64,000 bases of DNA, taken from positions 1-64,000 of the forward strand of contig JBNKHG010000016.1 in assembly GCA_050290225.1 (NCBI GenBank), given 5' to 3'. Origin of the DNA: JBNKHG01 sp050290225 (GTDB lineage Bacteria; Pseudomonadota; Gammaproteobacteria; Pseudomonadales; Cellvibrionaceae). The notes under the pieces are model-generated. The model ran no database searches, was not told where the DNA came from, and saw only the letters and a list, made by a program, of their open reading frames with translations. The position numbers and the translations under genes are program-made. Shown here in pieces: positions 26,218-34,590 of this stretch (its first letter is position 1; every line of letters starts with the position of its first letter).

Positions 26218-26630
26218 TTGATCGCCTTTTCCACATCAGTCCTGAATTGGGCATAGTCACGATAATAATCTAGCTCATCATAATAATCAGAAGCCAAAAC
26301 CATACACACTGCCCCAGATGAGAAGTTATCGATCTCCCGCCATATCATTGGACATACATAAAGACCATTATAACTTCGATTCAAGTGTATAGTCTTTTTG
26401 GTGAAGCCATCATCTATATGAATATCAAATGAGCCTGACATAGCGATAATTAGTTGGTGCAGCTCTTTATGTGCGTGGCCACCTCGCTCTGCACCACCCG
26501 GCACATCGTACAGGTAGTAGACTCGGCGAATATTAAAAGGAATATGGCGATCTGATTCTACAAAGGTGAGATTTCCACGTGGATCATTAATACGCGGCAA
26601 ATCAACCATCTGGCATTTTTCAATGCTCAC
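26214..26630 (-). CDS. dTDP-6-deoxyhexose 3,4-ketoisomerase (FdtA/QdtA-like)
   Basis: This 138-residue cupin of the WxcM-like family has the signature DPRGNLTFVESDRHIPFNIRRVYYLYDVPGGAERGGHAHKE split over residues 16-55. It includes the two histidines of GGHAHKELHQ and a C-terminal FSSGAVCMVLASDYYDE. It would convert dTDP-4-keto-6-deoxyglucose to the 3-keto isomer that the neighbouring aminotransferase uses. Its substrate comes from RfbA and RfbB, encoded at 38193-40148. Its stop overlaps the downstream aminotransferase start, and its own start overlaps the MaoC stop by 4 bases. Confidence 0.9.
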   Translation of the reverse strand: MSIEKCQMVDLPRINDPRGNLTFVESDRHIPFNIRRVYYLYDVPGGAERGGHAHKELHQLIIAMSGSFDIHIDDGFTKKTIHLNRSYNGLYVCPMIWREIDNFSSGAVCMVLASDYYDELDYYRDYAQFRTDVEKAIK

Positions 26631-27085
26631 CTCACCCTCCTATCATAGCTAGCCAGTTTTTTTTGCGGTATAAATACTTCTGCCTGACCATCTATTACTA
26701 TTTTTCTTTTCACTTTACAGACGGTATTAAAGAAGACTCTAGACTTTTCTTTATCTATTTTTGATATTTCTATCGTCGCTTTAACTGTATCACCTATATA
26801 AACTGCTCTACGAAAATTAAGGTTTTGCGAAACGTAAACACACCCATTTCCAGGGAGTTTTGTTCCAAATAGAGCAGAGAAAAAACTCGCACTTAATAAT
26901 CCATGAGCAATTCTTTTCTTATATCTTGAAGCTTCTGCATATTCCTGACTCATATGAACGGGGTTATTATCCCCTGATAGACCAGCAAACGCTTTTACAT
27001 CTGCATCTGTAATAGTTTGCTCATAACTTTCAAGCATACCAACTTCAAGGCGATCAATAATTGAACCATCTTCATTGTTTGTCAT
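26627..27085 (-). CDS. MaoC-like (R)-enoyl-CoA hydratase
   Basis: This 152-residue hot-dog fold protein has the hydratase motif near residue 30: AFAGLSGDNNPVHMSQEYA, with the catalytic D and H, followed by RIAHGLLSASFFSALFGTKLPG. The fold normally hydrates enoyl-CoA to (R)-3-hydroxyacyl-CoA. In a sugar operon the likely job is to supply 3-hydroxyacyl-CoA (for example 3-hydroxybutyryl) for N-acylation of the amino sugar. That is inference from position between the acyltransferase-like gene and FdtA. It overlaps the preceding gene by 14 bases. Confidence 0.85.
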   Translation of the reverse strand: MTNNEDGSIIDRLEVGMLESYEQTITDADVKAFAGLSGDNNPVHMSQEYAEASRYKKRIAHGLLSASFFSALFGTKLPGNGCVYVSQNLNFRRAVYIGDTVKATIEISKIDKEKSRVFFNTVCKVKRKIVIDGQAEVFIPQKKLASYDRRVR

Positions 27086-27833
27086 TCTTCAAACCCCATT
27101 CCGCAACAAATTCCTCTGGATATCCTCTAAAAAAATGAGATGTCCAAGGATATGCAGGTAATCGTGACCCATCTTGCAATCTAATTTTGCTAGCGCTACA
27201 AATTTTTTCCGCGGGTGAGCCTTTGTACAACATCCCCGGCACAGCATCATCCTTTAAGGAAGAATGGGCAGCGATAAGCGTCCCCTCTCCAACCCTCACA
27301 CCAGGCAAAATTACAGACATTGTAGCTATTACTGCATAATCCTCTACCGTAACGCCCTTTAAAAGGTTACTCGGAGGATGAGGATCGTTGGTAAGCACAA
27401 CATACGGAAATATCCATACAAAATTACCAATAGTGGACATTTTTCCAATATGCACATTTGAATGAAATCGAACATAGTCCCCAATGACGCAATCGCCCTG
27501 GATATCGCTGAGTGTTCCTATTTGTAAATTTTTCCCGGCATTCGTTTTTTCCCTTACCGTTACACGGTGACCAGTAACGAGCCTTTCTCCAAAAGAGGAT
27601 GATTCGTAAAAAACAGAATGCGATCTGACTATAGAATCTCTACCAATAACCAAAGGAGATCCATCCCCAAGAGGCGATTCAACCCCCAACTCACAGTAAG
27701 CCCCTATTTTACACCCTTTAGCTAGCTCGACATTTGCGTGGATTACGCTATACGGGCCTATTTCTACACCATCAGCTATTTTTGCCTCTGCATCAATAAT
27801 TGCGCTAGGATGCACATTATCATTCATTTTCAT
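27072..27833 (-). CDS. Left-handed beta-helix acyltransferase (LpxA-like N-terminus)
   Basis: This 253-residue protein is made of hexapeptide repeats. The start is NVHPSAIIDAEAKIADGVEIGPYSVI, as in LpxA, and further coils follow at VIGDYVRFHSNVHIG, IGNFVWIFPYVV and VIATMSVILPGVRVGEGTLIAAHS. The short C-terminal tail (PAYPWTSHFFRGYPEEFV) is unlike LpxA. The FdtC or QdtC class uses acetyl-CoA to acylate the 3-amino sugar. Here the neighbouring MaoC suggests a longer hydroxyacyl donor. Overlaps with both neighbours show a tightly coupled operon. Exact acyl donor is unknown. Confidence 0.82.
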   Translation of the reverse strand: MKMNDNVHPSAIIDAEAKIADGVEIGPYSVIHANVELAKGCKIGAYCELGVESPLGDGSPLVIGRDSIVRSHSVFYESSSFGERLVTGHRVTVREKTNAGKNLQIGTLSDIQGDCVIGDYVRFHSNVHIGKMSTIGNFVWIFPYVVLTNDPHPPSNLLKGVTVEDYAVIATMSVILPGVRVGEGTLIAAHSSLKDDAVPGMLYKGSPAEKICSASKIRLQDGSRLPAYPWTSHFFRGYPEEFVAEWGLKNDKQ

Positions 27834-29371
27834 TTCTCTCCCTCAATCACCGAAATTAATTTATCTCTATCGACACTGAAATCCGCATGTATTCCTCTAG
27901 CATCATTCTCACTTATCTCTCCAAATACATAAGTAATTGTCTTTCCCGATGCTCGAGCAATATTCTGCCAGTACCAATAGGCAGTACCGGGGTATTTAGA
28001 GATTAATATATATATTTTCGCAGCAGAAGAACAAAAAATAATATTGGCAAGCGCTGAACCCGACGAAGCAACAACCACCTCGGCATTGGAAAATAACTTA
28101 ACCTGCTCTAGAAAACTAAGCCTTTCCGGATTAACTGATGTAAAACCAACGGAAACCAGCATTTGCTCGATTTCCACCCCATTAGTAACACAGCGACCTC
28201 CTGTGGGCCGCCGAATATAAATTTTTTTTGGCCAGTCTGAAGGGGCAGAGGAAGAGCTTACGAATTCATTGTTACGGATTTTTTCAAAAGCCGTTGAGCT
28301 AAACATTCCTTGCGAATGACCCTTGATCTCGACCGTCCGAGGTTCAAACGGCACATAACCCGCTACAGAAGTCATATACAACTTCTCTACAGCAATTGCT
28401 TGCCCAATTGGGAGAAGATAGATTTCTCGATCAGACCCAGCAAAAGCGTTAAGGGATTCTAGGATATTAGAATGAAGACCATCGTTTACGATCAGTGGCA
28501 CATGTTTATATTCGGCTTGAGAACAAAACATTGCCACCCGAGGAAGAACCTCCGTCATCCAATGAGCGTAATTAGGCGCGCACGCATCAACAAATGAAGC
28601 AGCAACAGGAAGAAACCCAGGAAATTTATCATGCATCAACCACCTGATGCGAGAATGCTTTGAATCAATCAATATACGTCCATGAAGTTCTTCAGAGGTG
28701 TAATCGCGCTCAAAGTCATTTAGGTCATGACATATGACATCATTACCAGCCATAACCAAATTTGTACCACCATAGACCAGTACACTTTTCAATGTCGCGA
28801 TATATATTTCCGGAAAGACGTAACGGTCATGAGGAGAAATCAAATAACTTAAATCTTCACCAGAAGGGGTTTCTGGCATAGGGGTTTCGACAACCGCCTC
28901 ACAAGAAACAGTTTTTATCGCTAATCTTCTTTTCTTAGCAAGATGGCTCAATTTTATAATCCTACGCCATCTATCTTCCTTTTTTGGACAAAGGATAAGC
29001 GCAAAGTAATTCAAATACAGCGGATATCCGTTACGCCAAAGCCAATGGGCAATCAAACGAATATACGTGTACCGCTTTAAATATCTCCTATAAAACTTAC
29101 CTAACCATGTACTTTGTAGCCTAATAATTCCATTATATTCTTCAGGTCTAGCCGATTTAACCTGCATATATTTTAGAGCCACTTGAATGCGATTTTCTCT
29201 TTTAGAGGGCAGCCATTCGGTCTGTTCTGCGTTCATTTTTGACTCCTCTTTTCCCCTCAAATCAAGATTCTTATGCATTTTTTGGTCTTGTCGACCATTA
29301 ACATTGTCATCACACAACTCATGCATGAGATCCAAAGAATCTATTGAAGTAAATTCAGCGTCATTATTCAT
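27830..29371 (-). CDS. Glycosyltransferase family 61 protein
   Basis: This 513-residue protein starts at the ATG at 29371, overlapping the wzt-like gene end by 8 bases. The C-terminal half has the DUF563/GT61 pattern: residues about 260-330 (FLPVAASFVDACAPNYAHWMTEVLPRVAMF) and 390-500 (RRPTGGRCVTNGVEIEQMLVSVGFTSVNPE then FSNAEVVVASSGSALANIIF). The N-terminal about 150 residues are basic, with no recognisable domain. GT61 enzymes transfer xylose, glucuronic acid or other sugars. The substrate here is unknown. Confidence 0.82.
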   Translation of the reverse strand: MNNDAEFTSIDSLDLMHELCDDNVNGRQDQKMHKNLDLRGKEESKMNAEQTEWLPSKRENRIQVALKYMQVKSARPEEYNGIIRLQSTWLGKFYRRYLKRYTYIRLIAHWLWRNGYPLYLNYFALILCPKKEDRWRRIIKLSHLAKKRRLAIKTVSCEAVVETPMPETPSGEDLSYLISPHDRYVFPEIYIATLKSVLVYGGTNLVMAGNDVICHDLNDFERDYTSEELHGRILIDSKHSRIRWLMHDKFPGFLPVAASFVDACAPNYAHWMTEVLPRVAMFCSQAEYKHVPLIVNDGLHSNILESLNAFAGSDREIYLLPIGQAIAVEKLYMTSVAGYVPFEPRTVEIKGHSQGMFSSTAFEKIRNNEFVSSSSAPSDWPKKIYIRRPTGGRCVTNGVEIEQMLVSVGFTSVNPERLSFLEQVKLFSNAEVVVASSGSALANIIFCSSAAKIYILISKYPGTAYWYWQNIARASGKTITYVFGEISENDARGIHADFSVDRDKLISVIEGEK

Positions 29372-30107
29372 TATTGTTTCCAGATAAGTAGTATTCCACA
29401 ACTTCCTCGGGCGAACCATCGGCAACCAACTTACCATGCTCCATCATAATCACACGGTTACACAACGATTTCAGCAATTCATGATCGTGAGAGACCATTA
29501 TCATTATGTTGGATTTGTCGATTAAATTTAACATTCTAGCTTTCGCCTTAGCCAAAAAAGCAGCATCTCCACCCGCAAATATTTCATCCAAAATAAGTAT
29601 ATCGGGATGCATTGACGTTGCGAGAGAAAAAGCTAATCGCATATACATTCCAGTTGAATAATATTTTACAGGGGTATCGATAAAATCCGTTATTTCAGAA
29701 AACTCGATAACTTCAGCCTCAATATCCCGGACCTGCTGTGTTGTGTAACCGAGAATTGCACCGTTAAGATATATATTTTCTCTACCTGTAAATTCAGGAT
29801 GAAATCCTGCACCAATTTCAAGTAACGGCACGATACTTCCATCAACAGAAACCGCCCCATCCGACGACTCAATAACTCGGCACAATGCCTTTAATAGAGT
29901 GCTTTTTCCGGCCCCATTATGGCCAATAATACCCAGTCGATCTCCCTCTACAACATCAAAAGTAGCATCTTTGACTGCCCAAAAATCAGCATAAACCGAT
30001 TGACTCCGCCGTCTAAATAAGTTGGCAAAGTAATCTTTTAGCGAGGGAGACCTATCTTTGTATATTCGAAACTTGATCGAAAGATTTTCAACACATACGC
30101 TCGACAT
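29364..30107 (-). CDS. Wzt-like ABC transporter ATP-binding protein
   Basis: This 247-residue ATPase starts at 30107 (MSSVCVENLSIKF). Motifs are Walker A GHNGAGKSTLLKAL near residue 52, the signature MRLAFSLATSMHPDILILDEIFAGGD near 140-165 containing Walker B, and VSHDHELL. It energises export of a lipid-linked polysaccharide with the Wzm-like permease. It lacks the C-terminal carbohydrate-binding domain that many Wzt proteins use to select chain termini. This favours a Wzt of the KpsT/capsule type or a chain whose end is not specially capped. It is 5 bases downstream of the permease stop. Confidence 0.92.
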   Translation of the reverse strand: MSSVCVENLSIKFRIYKDRSPSLKDYFANLFRRRSQSVYADFWAVKDATFDVVEGDRLGIIGHNGAGKSTLLKALCRVIESSDGAVSVDGSIVPLLEIGAGFHPEFTGRENIYLNGAILGYTTQQVRDIEAEVIEFSEITDFIDTPVKYYSTGMYMRLAFSLATSMHPDILILDEIFAGGDAAFLAKAKARMLNLIDKSNIMIMVSHDHELLKSLCNRVIMMEHGKLVADGSPEEVVEYYLSGNNNE

Positions 30108-30112
30108 ATTTT

Positions 30113-30928
30113 TCACAACCTGAAAATAATTCTTTTCTCTTGCCACAAAAAAACTGACAGGCCAGCAACCATTGCAGAAAACGAAAGTACTATTGCCTGC
30201 AAAACAGTGTCAGCATTCGGTAAACTGTTTAAATACAGCGGCGCTCGAAATAGATCTATAAATGGCACAACCGGATTCAATCCGACAAGCCAAGCAGCCC
30301 CCCCTCCCAACCTATCATGCTGGTAAAAGATAGGAGTCAAAAAAAACAATCCCTGCATAATTATTCCCGTAACGTATTGCAAGTCACGAAAAAAAACGGT
30401 TGCCACAGAAAGAACCAAGCCAATCCCCAGAGCAAAGAAAAACAGCATCATGTATGCCACAAAAACAAACAAAACAGTCCATGACAGAGACCCACCAATA
30501 GCTAAAATAATGGCAAATAACGCAAAGAAAGAAAATAAACTATCCACCAAAAGTGCAGATGCAACACTTAGCGGGAAAACCACTTTAGGCAAATAAACTT
30601 TCTTTATAAGTGATTCATTACCAATAAGAGAATTACCTGACTGTGTCACCACAGAATTAAAGAAATTCCATGGAATCATCCCCGTAAACAGAAAAACAGC
30701 AAATGTTTTCAACTCCACCTTAAACAAGGTGGAAAAAACCAAAGCCATAACCGACATCATTAGCAAAGGATTAATTAGAGTCCACAAATACCCTAACACC
30801 GTTCGCCTGTACCTTAACACCAACTGTCGAGCAATAAGCTGTCCGAGTAAATTACGACTGCCATACAACTCTTTTATTATCTTTCCATAATTCCCGAACA
30901 CACCCAAAAAAGTCACCTGACTCACCAT
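30113..30928 (-). CDS. Wzm-like ABC-2 type polysaccharide permease
   Basis: This 271-residue membrane protein with about six helices has the ABC-2 pattern: GSRNLLGQLIARQLVLRYRRTVLGYLWTLINPLLMM at residues 20-60, which includes the amphipathic interface and the first helix, and FFLTPIFYQHDR near residue 205. With the following ATPase it forms the exporter that flips the lipid-linked glycan. Its presence, and the absence of visible Wzx or Wzy in this window, point to an ABC-dependent export route. The ATG at 30928 is preferred to the GTG at 30934. Confidence 0.92.
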   Translation of the reverse strand: MVSQVTFLGVFGNYGKIIKELYGSRNLLGQLIARQLVLRYRRTVLGYLWTLINPLLMMSVMALVFSTLFKVELKTFAVFLFTGMIPWNFFNSVVTQSGNSLIGNESLIKKVYLPKVVFPLSVASALLVDSLFSFFALFAIILAIGGSLSWTVLFVFVAYMMLFFFALGIGLVLSVATVFFRDLQYVTGIIMQGLFFLTPIFYQHDRLGGGAAWLVGLNPVVPFIDLFRAPLYLNSLPNADTVLQAIVLSFSAMVAGLSVFLWQEKRIIFRL

Positions 30929-31170
30929 ACCCACCCCAACAAACCTACTTAGCCCTATGCCCTAGGCAGGCAACTCTCTCAAACTCAAAAGTTTCATCAA
31001 GCACAAAGAATTGCCACTCCCATAATAATTTCGATTTAGCCAACCAATTTTACAATCGAAAAAAGCCCAACGATTCAAGCAGTTCCTTTTAACCAATAAT
31101 ATAATTACATATCAATTTCAATCGCTTCAATTTCATTTATATTTTTTCACCGAGCGCTCTCGGCAAATGT

Positions 31171-31423
31171 TCACCATAAGTGCCCCACCAAGCGCACACC
31201 AATGATCCAAACTTGCCTTGCTAGCCGAATAAGGAGAGCCGGGGAAATAGGGAGTTTCTTCGAAAAAAAAGATGACATTTTCAAGATCTCCTTATATTTC
31301 ATCAGTTGATACTTGGTGAAAACGAAAAGATGATTTGCGGACATCGTAGAGAGAACTAAAATAATACCTATCCCCCTCAAGTAGATTAAATATTCCAGAC
31401 ACATTGGAATCAATTAATTTCGA
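31171..31423 (-). pseudogene. Decayed fragment of dTDP-glucose 4,6-dehydratase (rfbB)
   Basis: From about 31420 down to about 31210 the minus strand in one frame reads NVSGIFNLLEGDRYYF, then SSFRFHQVSTDEI, a stop, then GDLENV, EETPYFPGSPYSASKASLDH. This is the central part of RfbB, including the catalytic YSASK motif. The stop is TAA where RfbB has a tyrosine (STDEVYGDLE), consistent with a single base change. The N-terminal NAD-binding part and the C-terminal half are absent. An open frame from 31657 reads into the fragment, but its first about 79 residues do not match any family I recognise. An intact rfbB lies at 39081-40148. The wider gap 30929-31843 holds no other recognisable gene. Confidence 0.82.
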
Positions 31424-31843
31424 TTCCTCTGAAATGTTTAACGTAGAACTTACCGGTTGACCCGGGTAAAAAGAATATACCCTGCTCCGCAGCCTGGCGC
31501 TGTGACGCAAGATCAAATTTTGAGCGAAGGTATAAAAAGAAGGAAGGAATAGCGCGAAATGCGGCGGCACGCATCCCTGACGAATGATAACATCACCGTT
31601 TAATCTATCCCCAAGCCGGCGTTCAATCTCGCAAGCTATCAAGTCAGCATAATCCATTGTTTAATATTGTTGGTTAGTTTTTGTTTTATTCAGGCGAATG
31701 GTTTGTACTAAGTAACTGACACTTGGTTTCTATTGTTAGCTTACGCCGAATTACTTTGGCCCACCGGAATGGGCTTTCTGCTGTTGCCCCCTGGAACCGA
31801 TACCCCAAAAATCAGCTCAAAGGCTAACACATTTAATCGCCAA

Positions 31844-33271
31844 TCATTTTAACAACGTGCGAATATCTTTCGCCCCCCAATGCGGGAAATGCTTCCGAAT
31901 CAACGCATTCAACTCAATCTCAAATTCGGAAATCTGCCCCAGCTCGGCGGTGTCAGTTGCACTCGCTTCCAGAATCGATTCCACCATTCCCGCACCCACG
32001 GTGATATTGGTGAGGCGATCGATCACAATAAACGCGCCAGTGGCGCGGTTGTTAACATATTTATCACTCACCACCGGCTGGCTTAACTGCACCTCCACCA
32101 GGGCGATATCATTTAACTGCAATGCTTCAGTTTGGTTATGCGCCTGGGTATTGACGTCAATTTGGTAGTCAATGGCTGTGATTGAGCCTGTGGTGATTTT
32201 ACTGGCGAACTTGAACAGGTATTCACGGCTAGGCGTCATGCTCTGCTCGGACATCCACACCAGATGGGCCTGCAAACGGTTGCTGGTGTCGACGTCATCA
32301 TCAGCTTCGACTATCACATCACCGCGGCTGATATCGATTTCGTCCTCCAGGGTCAGGGTGATGGCCTGACCAACGAAGGCTTCGTCGAGGCTGCCGTCGT
32401 AGGAAACGATCTCTTTGACCCTGCTGGTTTTACCGGAAGGCAAGGCCTTGACCTTATCGCCCTTGGAGACCACGCCGGAGGCGACAGTGCCACAGAAACC
32501 GCGGAAGTCCAGGTTCGGGCGATTGACATACTGTACCGGCAGGCGGAAATCCTCGATATTTCGATCGCTGGCGATCTCCACGGTCTCGATAATTTCCATC
32601 AATGTCTGGCCGCTATACCAGTCGGAGCAATTACCACGGTCGACCACGTTGTCGCCATCCAGGGCGGAGATGGGCACGAAGCGCACATCGTTCATCTTCA
32701 GCTTTTTGGAAAACGCCAGATAGTCGGCCTTGATATCGTCGAACACTTTCTGATCAAAATCGACCAGGTCCATTTTGTTAACGGCGACGACAATGTGCTT
32801 GATGCCCAGCAGCGAGGCGATGTAACTGTGGCGGCGGGTCTGGGTCTGTACGCCGTAGCGGGCGTCGATCAGGATGATGGCCAGGTCACAGGTGGAGGCG
32901 CCAGTCACCATATTGCGGGTGTACTGCTCGTGCCCCGGCGTGTCGGCGATAATAAACTTGCGCTTTTCCGTGGAAAAATAACGATAGGCCACATCAATGG
33001 TAATGCCCTGCTCACGCTCCGCCTGGAGACCGTCCACCAGCAGAGCCAGATCGATTTTTTCCCCGGTGGTGCCGTGCTTTTGGGAATCGCTTTGAATCGA
33101 GGCCAACTGATCTTCATAAATCATTTTGGAGTCGTGCAGCAGGCGGCCGATCAGGGTGCTTTTACCGTCGTCCACGCTACCGCAGGTGAGAAAGCGCAGC
33201 AGCTCTTTTTGCTCGTGCTGCTTCAAATAAGCATCGATATCTTTTGCAATAAGGTCGGACTGGTGACTCAT
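31844..33271 (-). CDS. cysN: Sulfate adenylyltransferase subunit 1 (GTPase)
   Basis: This 475-residue elongation-factor-like GTPase drives APS synthesis by CysD. Motifs are the P-loop GSVDDGKSTLIGRLL near residue 31, DTPGHEQYTRNM near 110 and NKMDLVDF near 165. The beta-barrel domains fill the C-terminal half. The length equals that of E. coli CysN, with no fused C-terminal CysC kinase, which fits the separate APS kinase domain at 11574. CysD is normally adjacent and upstream, but here about 2.3 kb of HEPN/MNT and other genes separates them, so the pair is not a simple two-gene operon. Confidence 0.97.
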   Translation of the reverse strand: MSHQSDLIAKDIDAYLKQHEQKELLRFLTCGSVDDGKSTLIGRLLHDSKMIYEDQLASIQSDSQKHGTTGEKIDLALLVDGLQAEREQGITIDVAYRYFSTEKRKFIIADTPGHEQYTRNMVTGASTCDLAIILIDARYGVQTQTRRHSYIASLLGIKHIVVAVNKMDLVDFDQKVFDDIKADYLAFSKKLKMNDVRFVPISALDGDNVVDRGNCSDWYSGQTLMEIIETVEIASDRNIEDFRLPVQYVNRPNLDFRGFCGTVASGVVSKGDKVKALPSGKTSRVKEIVSYDGSLDEAFVGQAITLTLEDEIDISRGDVIVEADDDVDTSNRLQAHLVWMSEQSMTPSREYLFKFASKITTGSITAIDYQIDVNTQAHNQTEALQLNDIALVEVQLSQPVVSDKYVNNRATGAFIVIDRLTNITVGAGMVESILEASATDTAELGQISEFEIELNALIRKHFPHWGAKDIRTLLK

Positions 33272-33340
33272 TTATCTTTCATTCTCTATTAAATAACAGT
33301 TGAGCGCTTTATTGTCATAACATGACATATCTATAGTTTC

Positions 33341-33832
33341 TTAGCTGTGATTATCGGTCAGCTTGCGGCGATCTATTTCCTGAATCAAATTATTGACAAC
33401 ATTCTTTAAAGTCGGCACCAAGCGGTGCCCGGTATTGACAGCATCGGCCAAAATTACCGGGTCCTCAATATACTCGTGAACCATCTCATTTCTGAGCCGC
33501 CTGATGGCCAACCAGTCATCCGCCGACGTTATCCAACCAAACCGTTCCGCCTTGTCCAAATTGTCGATAACCGGGCCAACTGGCTCACCTATCGCCGAGA
33601 GCAATGCCGGCAACACTTTATCGCCCGCCGTGTCCTGAAGACGCCCAAACCTGCTGACAAATGCATCCAACTGTTCTGCCAAATCCACGTCGGTTTCAAG
33701 GAACTTCACAGTTTCTTCGTTAAATTCACGCGAAAAAAGTCGCCCGTCTGTCAGCAGTAGGTGTTGGAGCTCTTTCATAACAACACGTGCTAAAAATGCC
33801 AAACGCTCCTTTTGGCTTTCGGATAAATTCAT
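33341..33832 (-). CDS. HEPN-domain protein, module 1 (putative toxin)
   Basis: This 163-residue helical protein has the HEPN active-site pattern RX4HXY near residue 132 (RLRNEMVHEYIED). HEPN proteins of this type act as RNases or are targets of the partner nucleotidyltransferase. Its start overlaps the stop of the upstream nucleotidyltransferase by 4 bases. Conserved motif and gene pair make a type VII-like TA module likely, by analogy with HepT/MntA, but its toxicity is not shown. It lies between cysN and the duplicated cysD end at 34193. Confidence 0.8.
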   Translation of the reverse strand: MNLSESQKERLAFLARVVMKELQHLLLTDGRLFSREFNEETVKFLETDVDLAEQLDAFVSRFGRLQDTAGDKVLPALLSAIGEPVGPVIDNLDKAERFGWITSADDWLAIRRLRNEMVHEYIEDPVILADAVNTGHRLVPTLKNVVNNLIQEIDRRKLTDNHS

Positions 33833-34128
33833 AACTGAATACCCGTTTCCTTCGCAATCCGATGTATGGGTAGTTGCGCCAGATTGGGTGCCCCTATCAA
33901 TACATCGACTTTGCGACCCTGCAATAACCGAGAAATTCGTGCGCCTGCTATGGCCGCTAAATAGGCAGGCTTCTCTACGGGGGAGGGAGATTCTATAAAG
34001 ATATCTACATCACCACCGGCTCTGTTGTCGTCGACCCTTGAACCAAATAGGCAGACGTTCACATCGTTACCGAATACTGATTCGGCAATATCATGAATCC
34101 CTTTTGCCTGCTTTTCACTCAATCGCAT
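33829..34128 (-). CDS. MNT-domain minimal nucleotidyltransferase, module 1
   Basis: This 99-residue protein has the minimal nucleotidyltransferase motif near residue 29: FGSRVDDNRAGGDVDIFI. The two aspartates follow a slightly short GSX9DXD spacing instead of the usual X10. A second acidic residue for catalysis is in GRKVDVLIG. In the MntA family the enzyme adds AMP to a tyrosine of its HEPN partner. The partner gene follows with a 4-base overlap. The shorter spacing may mark a distinct subgroup. Confidence 0.82.
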   Translation of the reverse strand: MRLSEKQAKGIHDIAESVFGNDVNVCLFGSRVDDNRAGGDVDIFIESPSPVEKPAYLAAIAGARISRLLQGRKVDVLIGAPNLAQLPIHRIAKETGIQL

Positions 34129-34192
34129 AATGCTAACTCAGCTTTCATCCCACATATTTCCGTAGTCAAAGTAGAGCCGCCTCCACAACGAC

Positions 34193-34220
34193 TAAAAATA
34201 CCCTTCCTGCTTTTTCTTCT
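34193..34220. repeat. Duplicated 3' end of cysD
   Basis: These 28 bases match 35563-35590 (the cysD 3' terminus and stop) at 27 positions, in the same orientation. On the minus strand the copy still encodes KKKQEGYF and a stop (TAG here, TAA in cysD). It flanks the 1.34-kb cassette 34221-35562 as a direct repeat. It looks like the old end of cysD left behind by an insertion. Confidence 0.82.
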
Positions 34221-34254
34221 ATGCCGCCGACCATTTTTCAAGTCAGTCCCCTCT

Positions 34255-34590
34255 TTAGGGAGCAGACCTCTGTGCTTTGGCAAAAAAGCGCTGTCCTAAC
34301 CGTTTGATATGGTCCAGCAGGTCCTCGTTTTCGATTTGCCGCAGTAGCGATAAATCCACCTTGTAGGGCAAATTCAGTTCCTCAATTTCCGCTTCGACCT
34401 GTTGAAAACCAGCCCAGTCGAGACCGGTTTCGCAAATGGTCAAATCGATATCGGATCCCGGCCGGAAGTTACCTTTAGCCCGAGAGCCGTAGATCAACAC
34501 TTGTTCGATCGCAGGGTGCCTGGAAAACACTGCCTGCAACGCCTCCACGGCAGACACGGGCAGTCCCCATTCCCCGATTTCCACCATCAC
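34255..34590 (-). CDS. MNT-domain nucleotidyltransferase, module 2 (HI0073-like)
   Basis: This 111-residue protein has GSX10DXD near residue 34 (IYGSRAKGNFRPGSDIDLTI) and a second acidic site in PYKVDLSLL. This matches the HI0073-type minimal nucleotidyltransferase partner of HI0074-type HEPN proteins. It overlaps the stop of the HEPN gene by 4 bases, with HEPN first and MNT second, the reverse order of module 1. It lies inside the cassette bounded by the two cysD-end repeats. Confidence 0.88.
   Translation of the reverse strand: MMVEIGEWGLPVSAVEALQAVFSRHPAIEQVLIYGSRAKGNFRPGSDIDLTICETGLDWAGFQQVEAEIEELNLPYKVDLSLLRQIENEDLLDHIKRLGQRFFAKAQRSAP

Noticed and set aside
31424..31657. A real gene encoded by the 121-codon frame at 31292-31657
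   Set aside because: Its last third is rfbB sequence ending at an inactivating stop, no ribosome site precedes it, and the first part is unrecognisable.
32264..33292. A 342-codon open frame opposite cysN
   Set aside because: It lies entirely within cysN, with no family resemblance. A by-product of codon bias.
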